This document shows, piece after piece, positions 27,656 through 37,426 of a stretch of DNA of 64,000 nucleotides (positions are counted from its first letter, which is position 1; the number at the start of each line of letters is the position of its first letter). The stretch covers positions 1 to 64,000 of the forward strand of contig UQDO01000008.1 in the NCBI GenBank assembly GCA_900539855.1. Reading direction: 5' to 3'. Both the position numbers and the translations under genes were made by a program. This DNA comes from an uncultured Oscillospiraceae bacterium (GTDB taxonomy: Bacteria; Bacillota; Clostridia; Oscillospirales; Acutalibacteraceae). The notes beneath the pieces are model-generated. The model saw nothing but the letters and a program-made list of their open reading frames with translations, ran no database searches and had not been told where the DNA came from.

Positions 27656-29209
27656 TCAGACCCTTCTGAACCACGGGAGAGTGCCCAAAGGTGCAGGGAC
27701 GGTGTGGATGCCTTCACTGTAGACAGTGCCGTCGCCCGACTGCGACTGCCAGCTGCCTTCAGGGAAAACGACCTCGCGTTCTTTGACACCTTTTGTAACG
27801 ACCGGGGCTGCCATTATGTCCTCACCCAGCATAAACTGGTCGTGTATTTTACAGTAGCCGTGTCCGGGATAATTGTATTCGAGGCTGCGAAGCATCGGCT
27901 CGCCGCTTAGCCGCGTGTTTTCTACAAGCGCCAGTATTTCGTCTGCCATACCTGCATGCAGCTCAGCCATTTTTAATACATAGGTCTGATATTCCTCCGA
28001 CAGCGCCTCCCATGGTGCCCATGAGAATTGCATCATGGGGAACAGTGCAGAACATTCAGCCATGCGGACAAAGAGCTCCGGGTCGAAAAGATGCGCCTTT
28101 TCAGGTGTGCGGTAGGTCCATTCGCCGCCGCCTATCATATCGGGGCAAATATAAGGATGTCCGACAAGCCCCTGCGTTATCGCAACGGGGATCAGAGTGT
28201 TTATACCTTCCCTGTCCCATGAATGGTGGCGGTCGCAAAGGCGCTGTATGACCGCTTTTCCGCCGCCGCGGTAGGTGTCTTTGTATTCGTGGAATTTATA
28301 TTTTTCGCCAAACTCATTCCAGGCGATATTCAGCGCCGCAGGGGTAAGCCCCTCGGGCAGCTTTCCGTTTATTATAGACCACGGCGCATACGACATGACA
28401 TGACCACCGTCAAATTTGAAGCCGTCCACGCCGTAAGCGGTCATTAAGTGCTGCAGCTTGTTGTCAAGGTAGTCGCGGTCAATCTGCTTTGTCATGTCGA
28501 GTGCGGCACTGTAGCCGTTCCACCATGATATTATCGCAATCTTGCCGTCGGCTGTACGCAGAAACTGCTTGTCGTAATTTTCGGGATTGAACAGTCTCAT
28601 GGTTGAATGTAAAAAGTCAAGACCGTCAGCCGTGACATAGGGCACGACCCACAGCATTACCTTGAAGCCGAGGCCGTGCAGCTCGTCTATCATGCGCTTG
28701 GGATCGGGGAATTTCAGCTTGTCAAACTCCCATACGCCGTATCTGCCGTGCCAGCCTTCGTCTATTATGAGTATACCGGGCTTGTAGCCGTGATCGATTA
28801 TGTCGTGTGCGTAGCGGAGCACGCCCTCCTCGGTCGGGTCGTATGTAAACTGCATCCATGTATTGTACTGTGCGGTTTTGAAAAACTCCTCAGGCAGCTT
28901 TTTGTGCGAAAAGGGAAAATGATGCCGCATGGCATAGAGATATGCGTCGCGAAGGGTGCTGCCGCCGTTTTCAAGCACGACCTCGTCAGAATCAAAGGTA
29001 AATTTTCCGTTTTCTATGGTTACTTTAAACGGCTCGTCACTCCAGATAAAGCGCCCTTTGTTTGACAGGTACATAGGCATGGTCTGATTGTGGCATACCG
29101 TTCTGAAGTCGCTTGTGTGGCTGGTCTCTTTACAGAACGGCTGCTTTGAGCCGTCAAGCGTCGAGCCGCCCCACCAGTATTCGTTTTCAAGCATCGGTAT
29201 CTCTTTCAT
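27656..29209 (-). CDS. Glycoside hydrolase family 31 (alpha-glucosidase type)
   Basis: A 517-residue retaining alpha-glycosidase. The (beta/alpha)8 core has PGILIIDEGWHG, the catalytic nucleophile in VDGFKFDGG, and the acid/base region HHSWDREG followed by QGLVGHPYICPDMIGGG. The length is short because there is only a small N-terminal beta domain and a short C-terminal beta region. No signal peptide is visible, so it probably acts on imported oligosaccharides. AGGAGG precedes the ATG at 29209. It is the last gene of an operon with the phosphohexomutase, transporter and YgjP-like genes, consistent with sugar use. The linkage specificity is not determined. Confidence 0.9.
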   Translation of the reverse strand: MKEIPMLENEYWWGGSTLDGSKQPFCKETSHTSDFRTVCHNQTMPMYLSNKGRFIWSDEPFKVTIENGKFTFDSDEVVLENGGSTLRDAYLYAMRHHFPFSHKKLPEEFFKTAQYNTWMQFTYDPTEEGVLRYAHDIIDHGYKPGILIIDEGWHGRYGVWEFDKLKFPDPKRMIDELHGLGFKVMLWVVPYVTADGLDFLHSTMRLFNPENYDKQFLRTADGKIAIISWWNGYSAALDMTKQIDRDYLDNKLQHLMTAYGVDGFKFDGGHVMSYAPWSIINGKLPEGLTPAALNIAWNEFGEKYKFHEYKDTYRGGGKAVIQRLCDRHHSWDREGINTLIPVAITQGLVGHPYICPDMIGGGEWTYRTPEKAHLFDPELFVRMAECSALFPMMQFSWAPWEALSEEYQTYVLKMAELHAGMADEILALVENTRLSGEPMLRSLEYNYPGHGYCKIHDQFMLGEDIMAAPVVTKGVKEREVVFPEGSWQSQSGDGTVYSEGIHTVPAPLGTLPWFRRV

Positions 29210-29224
29210 AAAGTGTTCCTCCTG

Positions 29225-29746
29225 TTATTTCAACAGTTCGCGGCGCGATTTGTAGTCGGGCATATACCGTTCTACAAGCGCCCAGAACCGCCGGCTGTGG
29301 TCATGGTGCTTTATGTGGCAGAGCTCATGCAGCACGACGTAGTCAATGGCACTGTCCGGATACTGCATCAAACGATATGAAAAGCAGACGGCATTTTTGC
29401 CGCTGCAGCTGCCGAAACGCGTTTTGGCACCGGTCACCTTTATCGATGTTGGGTAAAGCCCGGTAAGTCCGGAAAAATATCTGATCTTTGGCGGCAGTAT
29501 TTCCTTTGCTTTTTGCTTTAATTCGGCTGTTCTTTGCTCGTCCGGCTCGGGCGGCGCGTTTTTTGCACGGCTCATCTGCTTACCCTTAGCCTTTTCTATC
29601 CACGCGGCGCTGCTTTTTACAAACCGGTCTATCTCCGCTTCCGGCATGAAAAGCGGTGCCCGGACGGTGACGTTAAGTGTGCGGTCAACCTCGATCGACG
29701 CGGTTTTCCTGTCCGACCTTATTATCCTGTAAGGAATATCGCTCAT
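29225..29746 (-). CDS. YgjP-like metallopeptidase domain protein
   Basis: A 173-residue protein of the YgjP/DUF45 (M48-like) group. It has the zinc motif LHELCHIKHHDHSRRFW (HExxH and a third histidine) and upstream the family stretch TRFGSCSGKN. The cellular role of these small predicted peptidases is unclear. The start overlaps the transporter stop (ATGA), and the next gene starts 15 bases after its stop, so it is translated as part of the four-gene operon. Confidence 0.87.
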   Translation of the reverse strand: MSDIPYRIIRSDRKTASIEVDRTLNVTVRAPLFMPEAEIDRFVKSSAAWIEKAKGKQMSRAKNAPPEPDEQRTAELKQKAKEILPPKIRYFSGLTGLYPTSIKVTGAKTRFGSCSGKNAVCFSYRLMQYPDSAIDYVVLHELCHIKHHDHSRRFWALVERYMPDYKSRRELLK

Positions 29747-30678
29747 ATATGCGCCGCATTCCTTTTAAAGAGCCTATTGAGCATCCGGTCTAAAAACGGT
29801 GTCTGCACAGCCACTATCGCAAGCATCATAAGCAGGCAGCCTATCGCCTCACGCAGTGTCGGCAGCTTGCCGTAGTAAACGCAGGCGGCTATCATCGCAA
29901 AAAGCGATTCCGGACTCATGCAGAGTGAGGCAACGGTCGGGTCGCAGTATTTCTGCCCGACGACCTGCAATGTGTAGGCGACGCCGACCGATAAAAGGCC
30001 TAAATAAAGTATCGGGAATATGGCGCCCTTTATTGCTTCTATGTCGGGATTCTCGAAAATAAGCATCAGTATGAGCGAAATGACGCTTGCAACAAAAAAT
30101 TCAACGGAGGACAGGGCAATGCAGTTTACCTTGTCCGACCAGTGATCTATGGCGATTATCTGAAATGCATAGCCGAGGGCGCAGAGTATAAGGAATATGT
30201 CTCCGGTCGAAACGGTAAAGCCCGATTTTACGCTTATAAGGTAGAGTCCCACCACAGCCACGGCGACCGATATAACGACCGCCTTTGTAGGCTTTCTTTT
30301 AAAGAATATGCCTATTACAGGCACCAATACTATGTACAGCGCAGTTATAAAACCTGCCTTGCCCGAATCGCCCGACTGCACATCGGTATTGAAAAGGATA
30401 CCGAACTGCTGCAGGTTCGCGGCAGCCGCAAGAAATATACCGCAGACGATACCGCCTGTAATGAGCGCTTTTTTATCGGTCTTCTTTCTGACGCCGGTAA
30501 CGGGGTCGTTATCGGGTAATGCCAGCAGCGGCAGAATTATTATCGCGCCTATCATGAAGCGTATGCCGTTTAAGGTGAAGGTGCCGATCGACGCTGCTTC
30601 CTCCTGCACGACAAAGGCGCAGCCCCAAATAAGTGATCCGAGCAGCAAAAGAAGGCTGCCCTTGAGCTGATTTTTCAT
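29743..30678 (-). CDS. DMT family transporter (EamA domains)
   Basis: A 311-residue membrane protein with ten predicted spans in two EamA halves. The first half starts KGSLLLLLGSLIWGCAFVVQ, a typical EamA opening; the second half carries the repeat ILCALGYAFQIIAIDHWSDK. Family members export amino acids, nucleosides or other metabolites. It overlaps the phosphohexomutase gene and the YgjP-like gene by four bases each, so expression is coupled. The substrate is unknown. Confidence 0.88.
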   Translation of the reverse strand: MKNQLKGSLLLLLGSLIWGCAFVVQEEAASIGTFTLNGIRFMIGAIIILPLLALPDNDPVTGVRKKTDKKALITGGIVCGIFLAAAANLQQFGILFNTDVQSGDSGKAGFITALYIVLVPVIGIFFKRKPTKAVVISVAVAVVGLYLISVKSGFTVSTGDIFLILCALGYAFQIIAIDHWSDKVNCIALSSVEFFVASVISLILMLIFENPDIEAIKGAIFPILYLGLLSVGVAYTLQVVGQKYCDPTVASLCMSPESLFAMIAACVYYGKLPTLREAIGCLLMMLAIVAVQTPFLDRMLNRLFKRNAAHI

Positions 30679-32207
30679 TGGATATCTTCGCTCTCGCTTT
30701 CCGAAAGGTAAAGGCGCAGCCCGTCGGTGTCAAGGAATCTGCAGCCGTAGAAAAACTCCGCTATCATGCCGAGTATTTCACGCACGCCGCCCTTTTTATC
30801 GCTTTCTATGTTCATCGGCATGACCGGGTCGTGTACGCTGAGCCTCAGCAAAAACCAGCCGTCGTCAACGCTGACCCTTATGCCCTCGCGGTTGTCGTCG
30901 GCAATTTTGAAGCCGAGGTCAGACTTGGCGCTGCACCAGCGCTGGAGTCCTTCTATGACACATTCGCCGTAGGAACGGAAATCATCGACTAAGATGTTAA
31001 AGCGCAGTTCCTTTGCCTCGACCGGCATTTTAAGGGATGCGGTGAGGTCGGAAATGCTTTTGCCCTCTCTGCCGAGCTTCGCCATTTTAATAATTATTTT
31101 TGTTACAAGGTAGGCGCCGTCGTCAAGAAAATAGTTTTCCTTCAGTGCGGCGTGACCGGATGTTTCAATGGCAAGAGGTGCGTTGACGCCCTCGCGGCAG
31201 AGTCGCTCAGCCTCGTTTATAACGTTTTTATATCCGCGCTTGAAGCGGTGATGATGACCGCCGAGATCTTTTTCTATAAAGGTTTTAAGACCTGAGGAGG
31301 TCACGCTGTCGGTAACTATCGTGGCACCCGGCTCGTTTTCAAGCACTATCGCTGCGGCAAGCGCAACAAGGCGGTTGCGGTTTATCTCGACCCCGTCCGG
31401 ATCGACGCAGCCTGCGCGGTCAACGTCGGTGTCGAAAATAACGCCGAGATCGGCACCGCTTGACAGCACAGCATCGCTGATGCTTGCCATTGCGGCCTCG
31501 TTTTCGGGGTTCGGTATGTGGTTGGGGAACATGCCGTCCGGCTCTAAGTACACACTGCCCGAGGTGTCGGCTCCCAAAGGTGCCAGAACCTTTTCGGCGT
31601 AAAATCCGCCGGCGCCGTTACCGGCATCGACCACTATGTGATAGCCTGCAAGCGGCTGCTCACCGTCGGCTGCACCAAGCTCCTTACATATAAGGTCACA
31701 CAGCATTTTTGAATACTCGTCCATAAAATCACGGGCAGTGACCGAGCCTTTCGCCGCAGGGGCTTTATCGCCCTGCTCGGCTCCGTTTAAAATTTCGGCT
31801 ATATCCTCGGGGTCAAGTCCGCCCGACGGCAGGAAGAATTTAAGCCCGTTGCGGTCGGCAGGGTGGTGGCTGGCGGTTATCTGCACCGCTCCGTCACAGC
31901 CTGCCATGACCGTTGTCATGAACATCGCAGGCGTTGATGAGAGACCGCAGTCTATGACGCTTACTCCGGCGTCGCAAAGCGCCGAGATAACCTGCGCCTT
32001 TATCCGCTCTGCCGTTATTCTTGAGTCGTGACCGACCGATACGGTGAGCGTCTCCGGCTCTTTGCCAGATTTTTTTGACAGAAACGGCACGAATGCAGCC
32101 GTTATGTCATAGACCGCCTTATCGGTCAGCTCAATCTCATTTCCGAATATGTCGCTGGCATAGCCTCTGACATCCGATCCTGATTTCAGTTCATGATAGC
32201 TTTTCAT
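30675..32207 (-). CDS. Phosphomannomutase/phosphoglucomutase
   Basis: A 510-residue alpha-D-phosphohexomutase that interconverts hexose 1- and 6-phosphates through a phosphoserine. The four domains are visible: the active-site serine in TASHHPADRNG, the metal loop FDTDVDRAG, the sugar-specificity loop ETSGHAALKENYFLDDG, and a C-terminal phosphate-binding region ending with DNREGIRVSVDDGWFLLR. AAAGGA precedes the ATG at 32207; an upstream in-frame ATG overlaps that site. It begins the operon with the transporter, YgjP-like and GH31 genes. Confidence 0.92.
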   Translation of the reverse strand: MKSYHELKSGSDVRGYASDIFGNEIELTDKAVYDITAAFVPFLSKKSGKEPETLTVSVGHDSRITAERIKAQVISALCDAGVSVIDCGLSSTPAMFMTTVMAGCDGAVQITASHHPADRNGLKFFLPSGGLDPEDIAEILNGAEQGDKAPAAKGSVTARDFMDEYSKMLCDLICKELGAADGEQPLAGYHIVVDAGNGAGGFYAEKVLAPLGADTSGSVYLEPDGMFPNHIPNPENEAAMASISDAVLSSGADLGVIFDTDVDRAGCVDPDGVEINRNRLVALAAAIVLENEPGATIVTDSVTSSGLKTFIEKDLGGHHHRFKRGYKNVINEAERLCREGVNAPLAIETSGHAALKENYFLDDGAYLVTKIIIKMAKLGREGKSISDLTASLKMPVEAKELRFNILVDDFRSYGECVIEGLQRWCSAKSDLGFKIADDNREGIRVSVDDGWFLLRLSVHDPVMPMNIESDKKGGVREILGMIAEFFYGCRFLDTDGLRLYLSESESEDIQ

Positions 32208-32268
32208 AAATGCAAGTCCTTTCATGGGGTTAGTAGCACGTCTTATTTTTTAAGACGGCAATTTCTTA

Positions 32269-32394
32269 TTACAGCATATCCGCTATCATTTTTGCGCCGA
32301 AATAACCGACGGCTGTCAGCAGAAATGCAAGCAGCGTCCACGCTGCGGATTTTATAAACAGTCTGCCTGCCGATCGTTTTTTATCGGTACTCAT
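32269..32394 (-). CDS. 41-residue single-span membrane protein
   Basis: A short frame with a clear ribosome-binding site (GAGGCG, then eight bases before ATG). It encodes MSTDKKRSAGRLFIKSAAWT, then a hydrophobic stretch and MIADML at the end: a positively charged start and one membrane helix, so N-in topology. It lies 61 bases upstream of the phosphohexomutase gene on the same strand, with a small hairpin between. No family is recognised. Confidence 0.6.
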   Translation of the reverse strand: MSTDKKRSAGRLFIKSAAWTLLAFLLTAVGYFGAKMIADML

Positions 32395-32537
32395 AATTTT
32401 CGCCTCGCTTTCATGCAATTAGTTTTAACACAAAACGGGCAAATAATACCGGAACGAAAGGTCTGCAAACGGACAGACACAAAAGATGTGCATATAAGAA
32501 TATAATGTTTTGTAAACTCTTTAAAGGGAGGCGCTCT

Positions 32538-33113
32538 ATGACGGTCATAAGGGAACAAGGGTGTTTAAGGGTGCTGTTGTCCGAGACCGAAACCGCACAT
32601 TACAACATAGACCGGCTGCTTTTCTGCAGGTGCGGTTTTACAGCCGAAGCGGTGCTTTTAAAGCTCTACAAAAAAGCGGCTGAGCAAACGGGTTTTTTTA
32701 CGGCTGCACAAAGGCTTTCCATAGAAATATATCCGATCCAAAGCGGCGGCTGCGAGGTCTGGTTCAGCCCTGAAAAGGTGCGGAAAATAAGGATCCCGGC
32801 GGTGCCGCGGAAAAACGCACATGTCCTGACCGCGGAGTTTTGTTCGGCGTCATCGCTTGTTTCGGCGGCAGAGCTTTTATACGATTCCTGCCCCGGATAC
32901 ATCTGCAGCGAGCTGTATTACCGCCATGGGAAATACCGCCTTATAATTTCAGCCGGAAACGGTGATGACCTGTCGGCTTTTGAAGATACGCTTAGTGATA
33001 CAGCCGATAAAATATTTGCAAAAAGGATCGCCGCCGCAGTGACGAGAGAACATTTCAACTATTTATACGGTGACGCGATAGAAAAAATAGGCGCTATGAT
33101 CAGAGCGCTTTGA
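32538..33113 (+). CDS. MecA-like adaptor protein
   Basis: A 191-residue protein with resemblance to MecA/YpbH, adaptors that deliver substrates to ClpC. The C-terminal half shows the MecA layout: a LSxxEL-like helix, SELYYRHGKYRLIISA (compare the family's LYxYxxKYYLxV), then EHFNYLYGDAIEKIGAMI. The N-terminal half fits the smaller substrate-binding domain. GGGAGG lies eight bases before the ATG at 32538; an upstream ATG at 32505 has no such site. Its last 14 bases overlap the end of convergent rpe. The assignment is by pattern and needs a profile search. Confidence 0.55.
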   Translation: MTVIREQGCLRVLLSETETAHYNIDRLLFCRCGFTAEAVLLKLYKKAAEQTGFFTAAQRLSIEIYPIQSGGCEVWFSPEKVRKIRIPAVPRKNAHVLTAEFCSASSLVSAAELLYDSCPGYICSELYYRHGKYRLIISAGNGDDLSAFEDTLSDTADKIFAKRIAAAVTREHFNYLYGDAIEKIGAMIRAL

Positions 33114-33744
33114 ACCCGGCAGCCGTTTTTTTGAGGTCGCCAGTGCCGAAAAGATAGCTGCCGACCACCAAAACATCGGCGCCTGCCTTTACACACTCTG
33201 CGCCGGTGACATCGTTTACTCCGCCATCCACTTCGAGCAGGGTGTCAAGCCCTCTGCGATCTATTTCGGCACGAAGGTGTGACAGCTTGTCCAAAGCATC
33301 GGGCATGAATTTCTGACCGCCGAAGCCCGGCTCGACCGACATGACCAGCACCATGTCGCAGTCGTCAAGAAACGGGAACACGGCGGCAGCCGGAGTGCAC
33401 GGCTTTATCGTAAGGCAGGTTTTGCAGCCACACTTCTTTATTGCCTTCAATGTTTCGGAAACATCCGAACCGGCTTCAAAATGGAAGCCTAAAATATCGG
33501 CATACTTTGCAAACCGTTCAACATATCTCAGCGGTCGGTCGATCATGAGATGAATGTCAAGCGGCAGCGAGGTATGCTTTTTTATTGAGTCGGTCACGGG
33601 AAGCCCGAAAGATATGTTGGGCACAAATATGCCGTCCATAACGTCAAGGTGCAGCATGTCGGTGCCTGCCGCTTCGAGTTCCTTAATTGTGTCGCCGAGT
33701 GTGAGGTAGTCACAGCCCAGTATCGATGGTGAAAGAAGTGCCAT
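33100..33744 (-). CDS. rpe: Ribulose-phosphate 3-epimerase
   Basis: A 214-residue TIM-barrel enzyme that interconverts ribulose 5-phosphate and xylulose 5-phosphate. Metal and catalytic residues are in LSPSILGCD, LHLDVMDG (metal His and catalytic Asp), DIHLMI (metal His) and LEVDGGVN (second catalytic Asp). The phosphate loop is VVGSYLF. GGAG precedes the ATG at 33744. It is convergent with the MecA-like gene and overlaps it by 14 bases. Confidence 0.95.
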   Translation of the reverse strand: MALLSPSILGCDYLTLGDTIKELEAAGTDMLHLDVMDGIFVPNISFGLPVTDSIKKHTSLPLDIHLMIDRPLRYVERFAKYADILGFHFEAGSDVSETLKAIKKCGCKTCLTIKPCTPAAAVFPFLDDCDMVLVMSVEPGFGGQKFMPDALDKLSHLRAEIDRRGLDTLLEVDGGVNDVTGAECVKAGADVLVVGSYLFGTGDLKKTAAGFKAL

Positions 33745-33901
33745 TTTTGTCTCCGTTCTGCCGCTTTGAATTTTGTACGCTTATGCACACGTCAAGCGGC
33801 ACTGCAAAGCGTGATCTTAACTTATACTAACTGCCCCATACCGGGCGGTCAATATGTAAAATTGTTTCATTCCACAGGCTTGAGGTCTCATTGGACAAGG
33901 C

Positions 33902-36589
33902 CTATTTTTTATCCTCGCCCTTGTCGCGGAACATTCCGAGCGCCGAGTCGTCTATCTTAAAGCCGCCGTCAAATCCGCGGTAGGCGTCGAGGCTGTCACG
34001 GTCGATATCGTCAAGCAGACCGTCGTCATCGGGATTTTCGGTTTCGGCGCGTGCTGCCTCGTAAAGCATCGTGCGGCGCTCAATAACGTCGCCCTCCGGA
34101 TATTCGACAGGAGATGCAGGATGCTTTCTCCTTTTTATCGCGACCGCCGTCACATATATGACGGCTGCAAGCAGTGCTGTCGCGGAAATTATAAGACCGT
34201 ATTTAAGACCGGGCGTTTTATAGCTGAATTTTATCGTACATTCACCTGCCGGTGCCTCAACCGCCATAAAGCCCTTTGCGACCTTTATGATATCGGCATT
34301 TTTGCCGTTTACCGTGGCGGTCCAGCCGTCGTCAAACGGTATCGAGAAGAACACATAATTCGGACGGTCAAGGGATATAGCGGCGGTAAGGCCCTTACTG
34401 TCATAACTGAACGAGTGGGCTGAGGTGGCTGCTCTTGCCGCACAGTCGGCGGCTATCGAGACGTCGGTAAGGCTTACGGAACGCTTCCCCGATTCGTAAT
34501 TTTTCAAATAATAATCGTTTTCGATATCATCAAGATAACGGCTGAAAAGGGCAATATCCTTGTCATCTATAAGCAGCGCCTTCAGCATTACGTCGGGCTT
34601 GTGGGAGTTCCCGAAATTGTTCAGCTGTTCTTCGGTTATGTAATAATCGTATGTGAAGCCGATTGGTATGTAATTTCCGTTTTCATAGACGACATAGCTG
34701 TCGTCACGGCTTACCTCCTTATACCCCGGTATTTCGGTCTCGCCCTTGTCGTTTGCAAAATCCTTGGCGCCGTCAATTGTCGGATCAAGCAGATATTTGA
34801 CCGACAGAAGCGAACGCAGCGAGCCGTACTCTGCCGACGGACGGCTTGCGACCGAACGTGTAATGCCGATGTACTCATAAAAATCGGTTATTCCGGACGA
34901 CACTACCGAGTGGAAAAAGTTTATGGACGGATACCCGAGGTAAAGTCCCGTGTTGTCAACGCCGTCGTAAACATCTATACGGGCGTATTCATCGTCGTCG
35001 ATATCAAGTTCGACCTTGCCTTCTATAAGTCCTTTTATCATAACATTTTCAATGTCATACGAGTGCGACTGACCGCAGGCAATGAAAAACACGGAATACA
35101 CTGCCGATATGACACATATCATGGCAATGCAGGGCTTGAAAAGGGAAGTGCTTTTCGATTTTATCACAGGTATCAGCGCGCGCACTATTACAAGCGACAG
35201 TATCGCTATAAGGCAGGTTATCCAGAACCGCAGATCATAATATCCTCCGTCAACCTTGACCGTGTGGTCGAACGAGCGGCGGATAAGCTGATATATATAT
35301 TTGAACGGATTTGTTGCGGCGTCGGTGTAAAGACCGAAGCCGGTGATCTTTCCGTTTTCCAGTCCTTTCGGGAAAAAGCCGACGACCACGGTCAGCGCGA
35401 GCGTTATGAAGGTGCACCACCGCCATGAGGTGTTCCAGTTGGCTTCGGTGTCCTCGATAGAAACAGCGGTCGCAAGCGCCATCATGAGGATGGGCATGTA
35501 GAACCATCTGGCATAGTACGCCGTGTTGAACATGGAAAAGGCGCTGTTGAGCACCGGCACGAGCGCCATGAATATGCAGACAATAAGCAGCCTTCTGAGC
35601 CATGTGCCTTTTTTCTCCGACAACAGCCATGTGATGGTGCCGACCATTCCGAACAGCGGCAGCCAGCCGCCGAGCGACGACCATTTGACGTCCGCACCCG
35701 GGAAAAATACCGGACGGGCAGGGAGGTCGGGCGGAAAGAAGAAGCACTGGATGACATTTAAGAATATCTGCTCTTTGCCATAGAGTATCGCGCTCCAGCC
35801 GGTCATAACGCTTGAAAGGCGGCCGTTCTGCAGCACCATGAGTACGGCAGGCAGCAAAAGCCCCGCTGCCAGCAGCAGACCAAGCACGCACTCAAGCAGC
35901 ATTATAAGAAACTCCGACAGTTTGAACCGGAAGCTGCCCGATATCATCCTTATCACCCAGTATATGACCGCAAAGACCACCATTCCGAAGAAGAAATAGT
36001 AGTTGGATACCGAGCAGAGAAAGACCGATATTATAAGCAGTCCGCGCTTTTTTTCGGACATGAATCTTTCCATCGAGTATAAAAGCAGGGGAAAGAAAAC
36101 AAGAGCCTCATGAAAATGATTGAAGAATATATTGTATACGGAAAATCCGGAAAACGCATAGAGCAGACCGCCTATCATGGCAGTCTCGGCGCGTGCGGTA
36201 AAGCGGCGTATGTAAAGGTATGCCGTGAGAGCCGCAAAGGAAAACTTCAGTATCAGCAGCGGAGCCATAAGGTAGGGCACAACACTGCCGGGGAACGGTA
36301 TGGTCAGCCAGAAGAAGGGGCTTCCGAGCAGGTAAAAGGCGTAAGAGCCTATGAAATTCGAACCGAGGTCGGTAACATAGCTCCAGCCGAACTGACCGTT
36401 TCTCACAGCGTCATGGCAGTAGCGGTAAAACGGTATCTGCTGAACGTTGAAGTCGCCGAAAAAGATAAAATACCCATGCCCGGTTATCAGAAAAGGTATG
36501 AAAAAGGCTGTCGCAACAAAAAAAGCGATCAAAAAGGTCATAAGCCTCAACTGCTTTTTTTTGCCGAGCGCGTTCTGCGGTTTTTCCAT
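33902..36589 (-). CDS. YfhO family membrane protein
   Basis: An 895-residue protein with about 12 membrane spans in the first 550 residues, a large extracytoplasmic region (about 540-830, ending DDGWTATVNGKNADIIKVAK, a strong YfhO family mark), a final span and a cytoplasmic acidic tail. YfhO proteins are GT-C-like and are linked to glycosylation of lipoteichoic acid in Bacillus and Listeria relatives. GAAAGGA precedes the ATG at 36589. A more upstream ATG at 36628 lacks a ribosome-binding site. It is monocistronic. Confidence 0.88.
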   Translation of the reverse strand: MEKPQNALGKKKQLRLMTFLIAFFVATAFFIPFLITGHGYFIFFGDFNVQQIPFYRYCHDAVRNGQFGWSYVTDLGSNFIGSYAFYLLGSPFFWLTIPFPGSVVPYLMAPLLILKFSFAALTAYLYIRRFTARAETAMIGGLLYAFSGFSVYNIFFNHFHEALVFFPLLLYSMERFMSEKKRGLLIISVFLCSVSNYYFFFGMVVFAVIYWVIRMISGSFRFKLSEFLIMLLECVLGLLLAAGLLLPAVLMVLQNGRLSSVMTGWSAILYGKEQIFLNVIQCFFFPPDLPARPVFFPGADVKWSSLGGWLPLFGMVGTITWLLSEKKGTWLRRLLIVCIFMALVPVLNSAFSMFNTAYYARWFYMPILMMALATAVSIEDTEANWNTSWRWCTFITLALTVVVGFFPKGLENGKITGFGLYTDAATNPFKYIYQLIRRSFDHTVKVDGGYYDLRFWITCLIAILSLVIVRALIPVIKSKSTSLFKPCIAMICVISAVYSVFFIACGQSHSYDIENVMIKGLIEGKVELDIDDDEYARIDVYDGVDNTGLYLGYPSINFFHSVVSSGITDFYEYIGITRSVASRPSAEYGSLRSLLSVKYLLDPTIDGAKDFANDKGETEIPGYKEVSRDDSYVVYENGNYIPIGFTYDYYITEEQLNNFGNSHKPDVMLKALLIDDKDIALFSRYLDDIENDYYLKNYESGKRSVSLTDVSIAADCAARAATSAHSFSYDSKGLTAAISLDRPNYVFFSIPFDDGWTATVNGKNADIIKVAKGFMAVEAPAGECTIKFSYKTPGLKYGLIISATALLAAVIYVTAVAIKRRKHPASPVEYPEGDVIERRTMLYEAARAETENPDDDGLLDDIDRDSLDAYRGFDGGFKIDDSALGMFRDKGEDKK

Positions 36590-36704
36590 TGTTTTGCCGT
36601 CCTTTCTCCCGATAATGCCGATATACATAACTATTGTACCATAATACCGCTATAAATCAACTGATTTCTGAGCCCAAAATTACATTTTTGTTATCTTAAA
36701 TATA

Positions 36705-36733
36705 TTGTTTTTTGAAATGCGGTTATGTATAAT
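36705..36733 (+). promoter_or_regulatory. Sigma-A type promoter for the HD nucleotidase
   Basis: TTGTTT, 17-base spacer, TATAAT, with ATG 24 bases downstream. Confidence 0.75.
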
Positions 36734-36757
36734 GAAAGCTGACGGAGGCGATCCACT

Positions 36758-37333
36758 ATGACAAGCCATTTTTACGCAATGCTGTTCAGAATGAAATATA
36801 TAGACCGCTGGGCGCTCATGCGAAACACGAGAAAGGAGTCGCTTTGCGAACACACCCTCGAAACGGCGTTTATAGCCCATGCACTGGCGGTCATAGAAAA
36901 CCGCAGGTTGGGCGGCAATACAGACATGGAACGTGCGGCGCTGCTTGCCATGTTTCATGACGTGCCCGAAATAATAACGGGCGATCTGCCGACCCCGGTT
37001 AAATACTATAGCGATCAGGTGAAGGGCGCTTACGATGAAATGGAGTCAGCCGCGATAGAACGCCTTGAGGGACTGCTGCCGGATGACCTGAGACCCGATT
37101 TTGACGGGATATTCCATGACGGCGACGAACACCTGCGAAAAATTGTCAAGGCAGCCGACAAAATATCGGCGCTTATAAAATGTAAGGACGAGCTGGCGCT
37201 CGGCAACCGCGAATTTTCCGAAGCCGCAAGGTCGACCGAGGCTGCGGTAAGGGCATTGCAACTTCCTGCTGCGGATATCTTTTTGAGTGAATTTCTGCCC
37301 AGCTTCTCGCTGCCTCTGGACGCGCAGAAATAG
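36758..37333 (+). CDS. HD-domain 5'-deoxynucleotidase (YfbR-like)
   Basis: A 191-residue phosphohydrolase that dephosphorylates deoxynucleoside 5'-monophosphates in the cytoplasm. HD-domain ligands are in CEHTLETAFIAHAL (first His), MFHDVPEIITGDLPTPVKYY (His-Asp pair and the YfbR substrate loop) and KAADKISALIKCKDE (last Asp). GGAGG precedes the ATG at 36758. It has its own promoter and is 93 bases from the next gene. Confidence 0.88.
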   Translation: MTSHFYAMLFRMKYIDRWALMRNTRKESLCEHTLETAFIAHALAVIENRRLGGNTDMERAALLAMFHDVPEIITGDLPTPVKYYSDQVKGAYDEMESAAIERLEGLLPDDLRPDFDGIFHDGDEHLRKIVKAADKISALIKCKDELALGNREFSEAARSTEAAVRALQLPAADIFLSEFLPSFSLPLDAQK

Positions 37334-37350
37334 TCATATTTCAGTTGGTA

Positions 37351-37379
37351 TTGCTTTTTTTTGATATATGTGCTATAAT
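37351..37379 (+). promoter_or_regulatory. Sigma-A type promoter for the PASTA pseudokinase
   Basis: TTGCTT, 17-base spacer, TATAAT, 47 bases before the ATG. Confidence 0.75.
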
Positions 37380-37426
37380 GACACGGATAATGGTCTTAAT
37401 ATTTCTACTTTGAAAGGAAATGTGCG

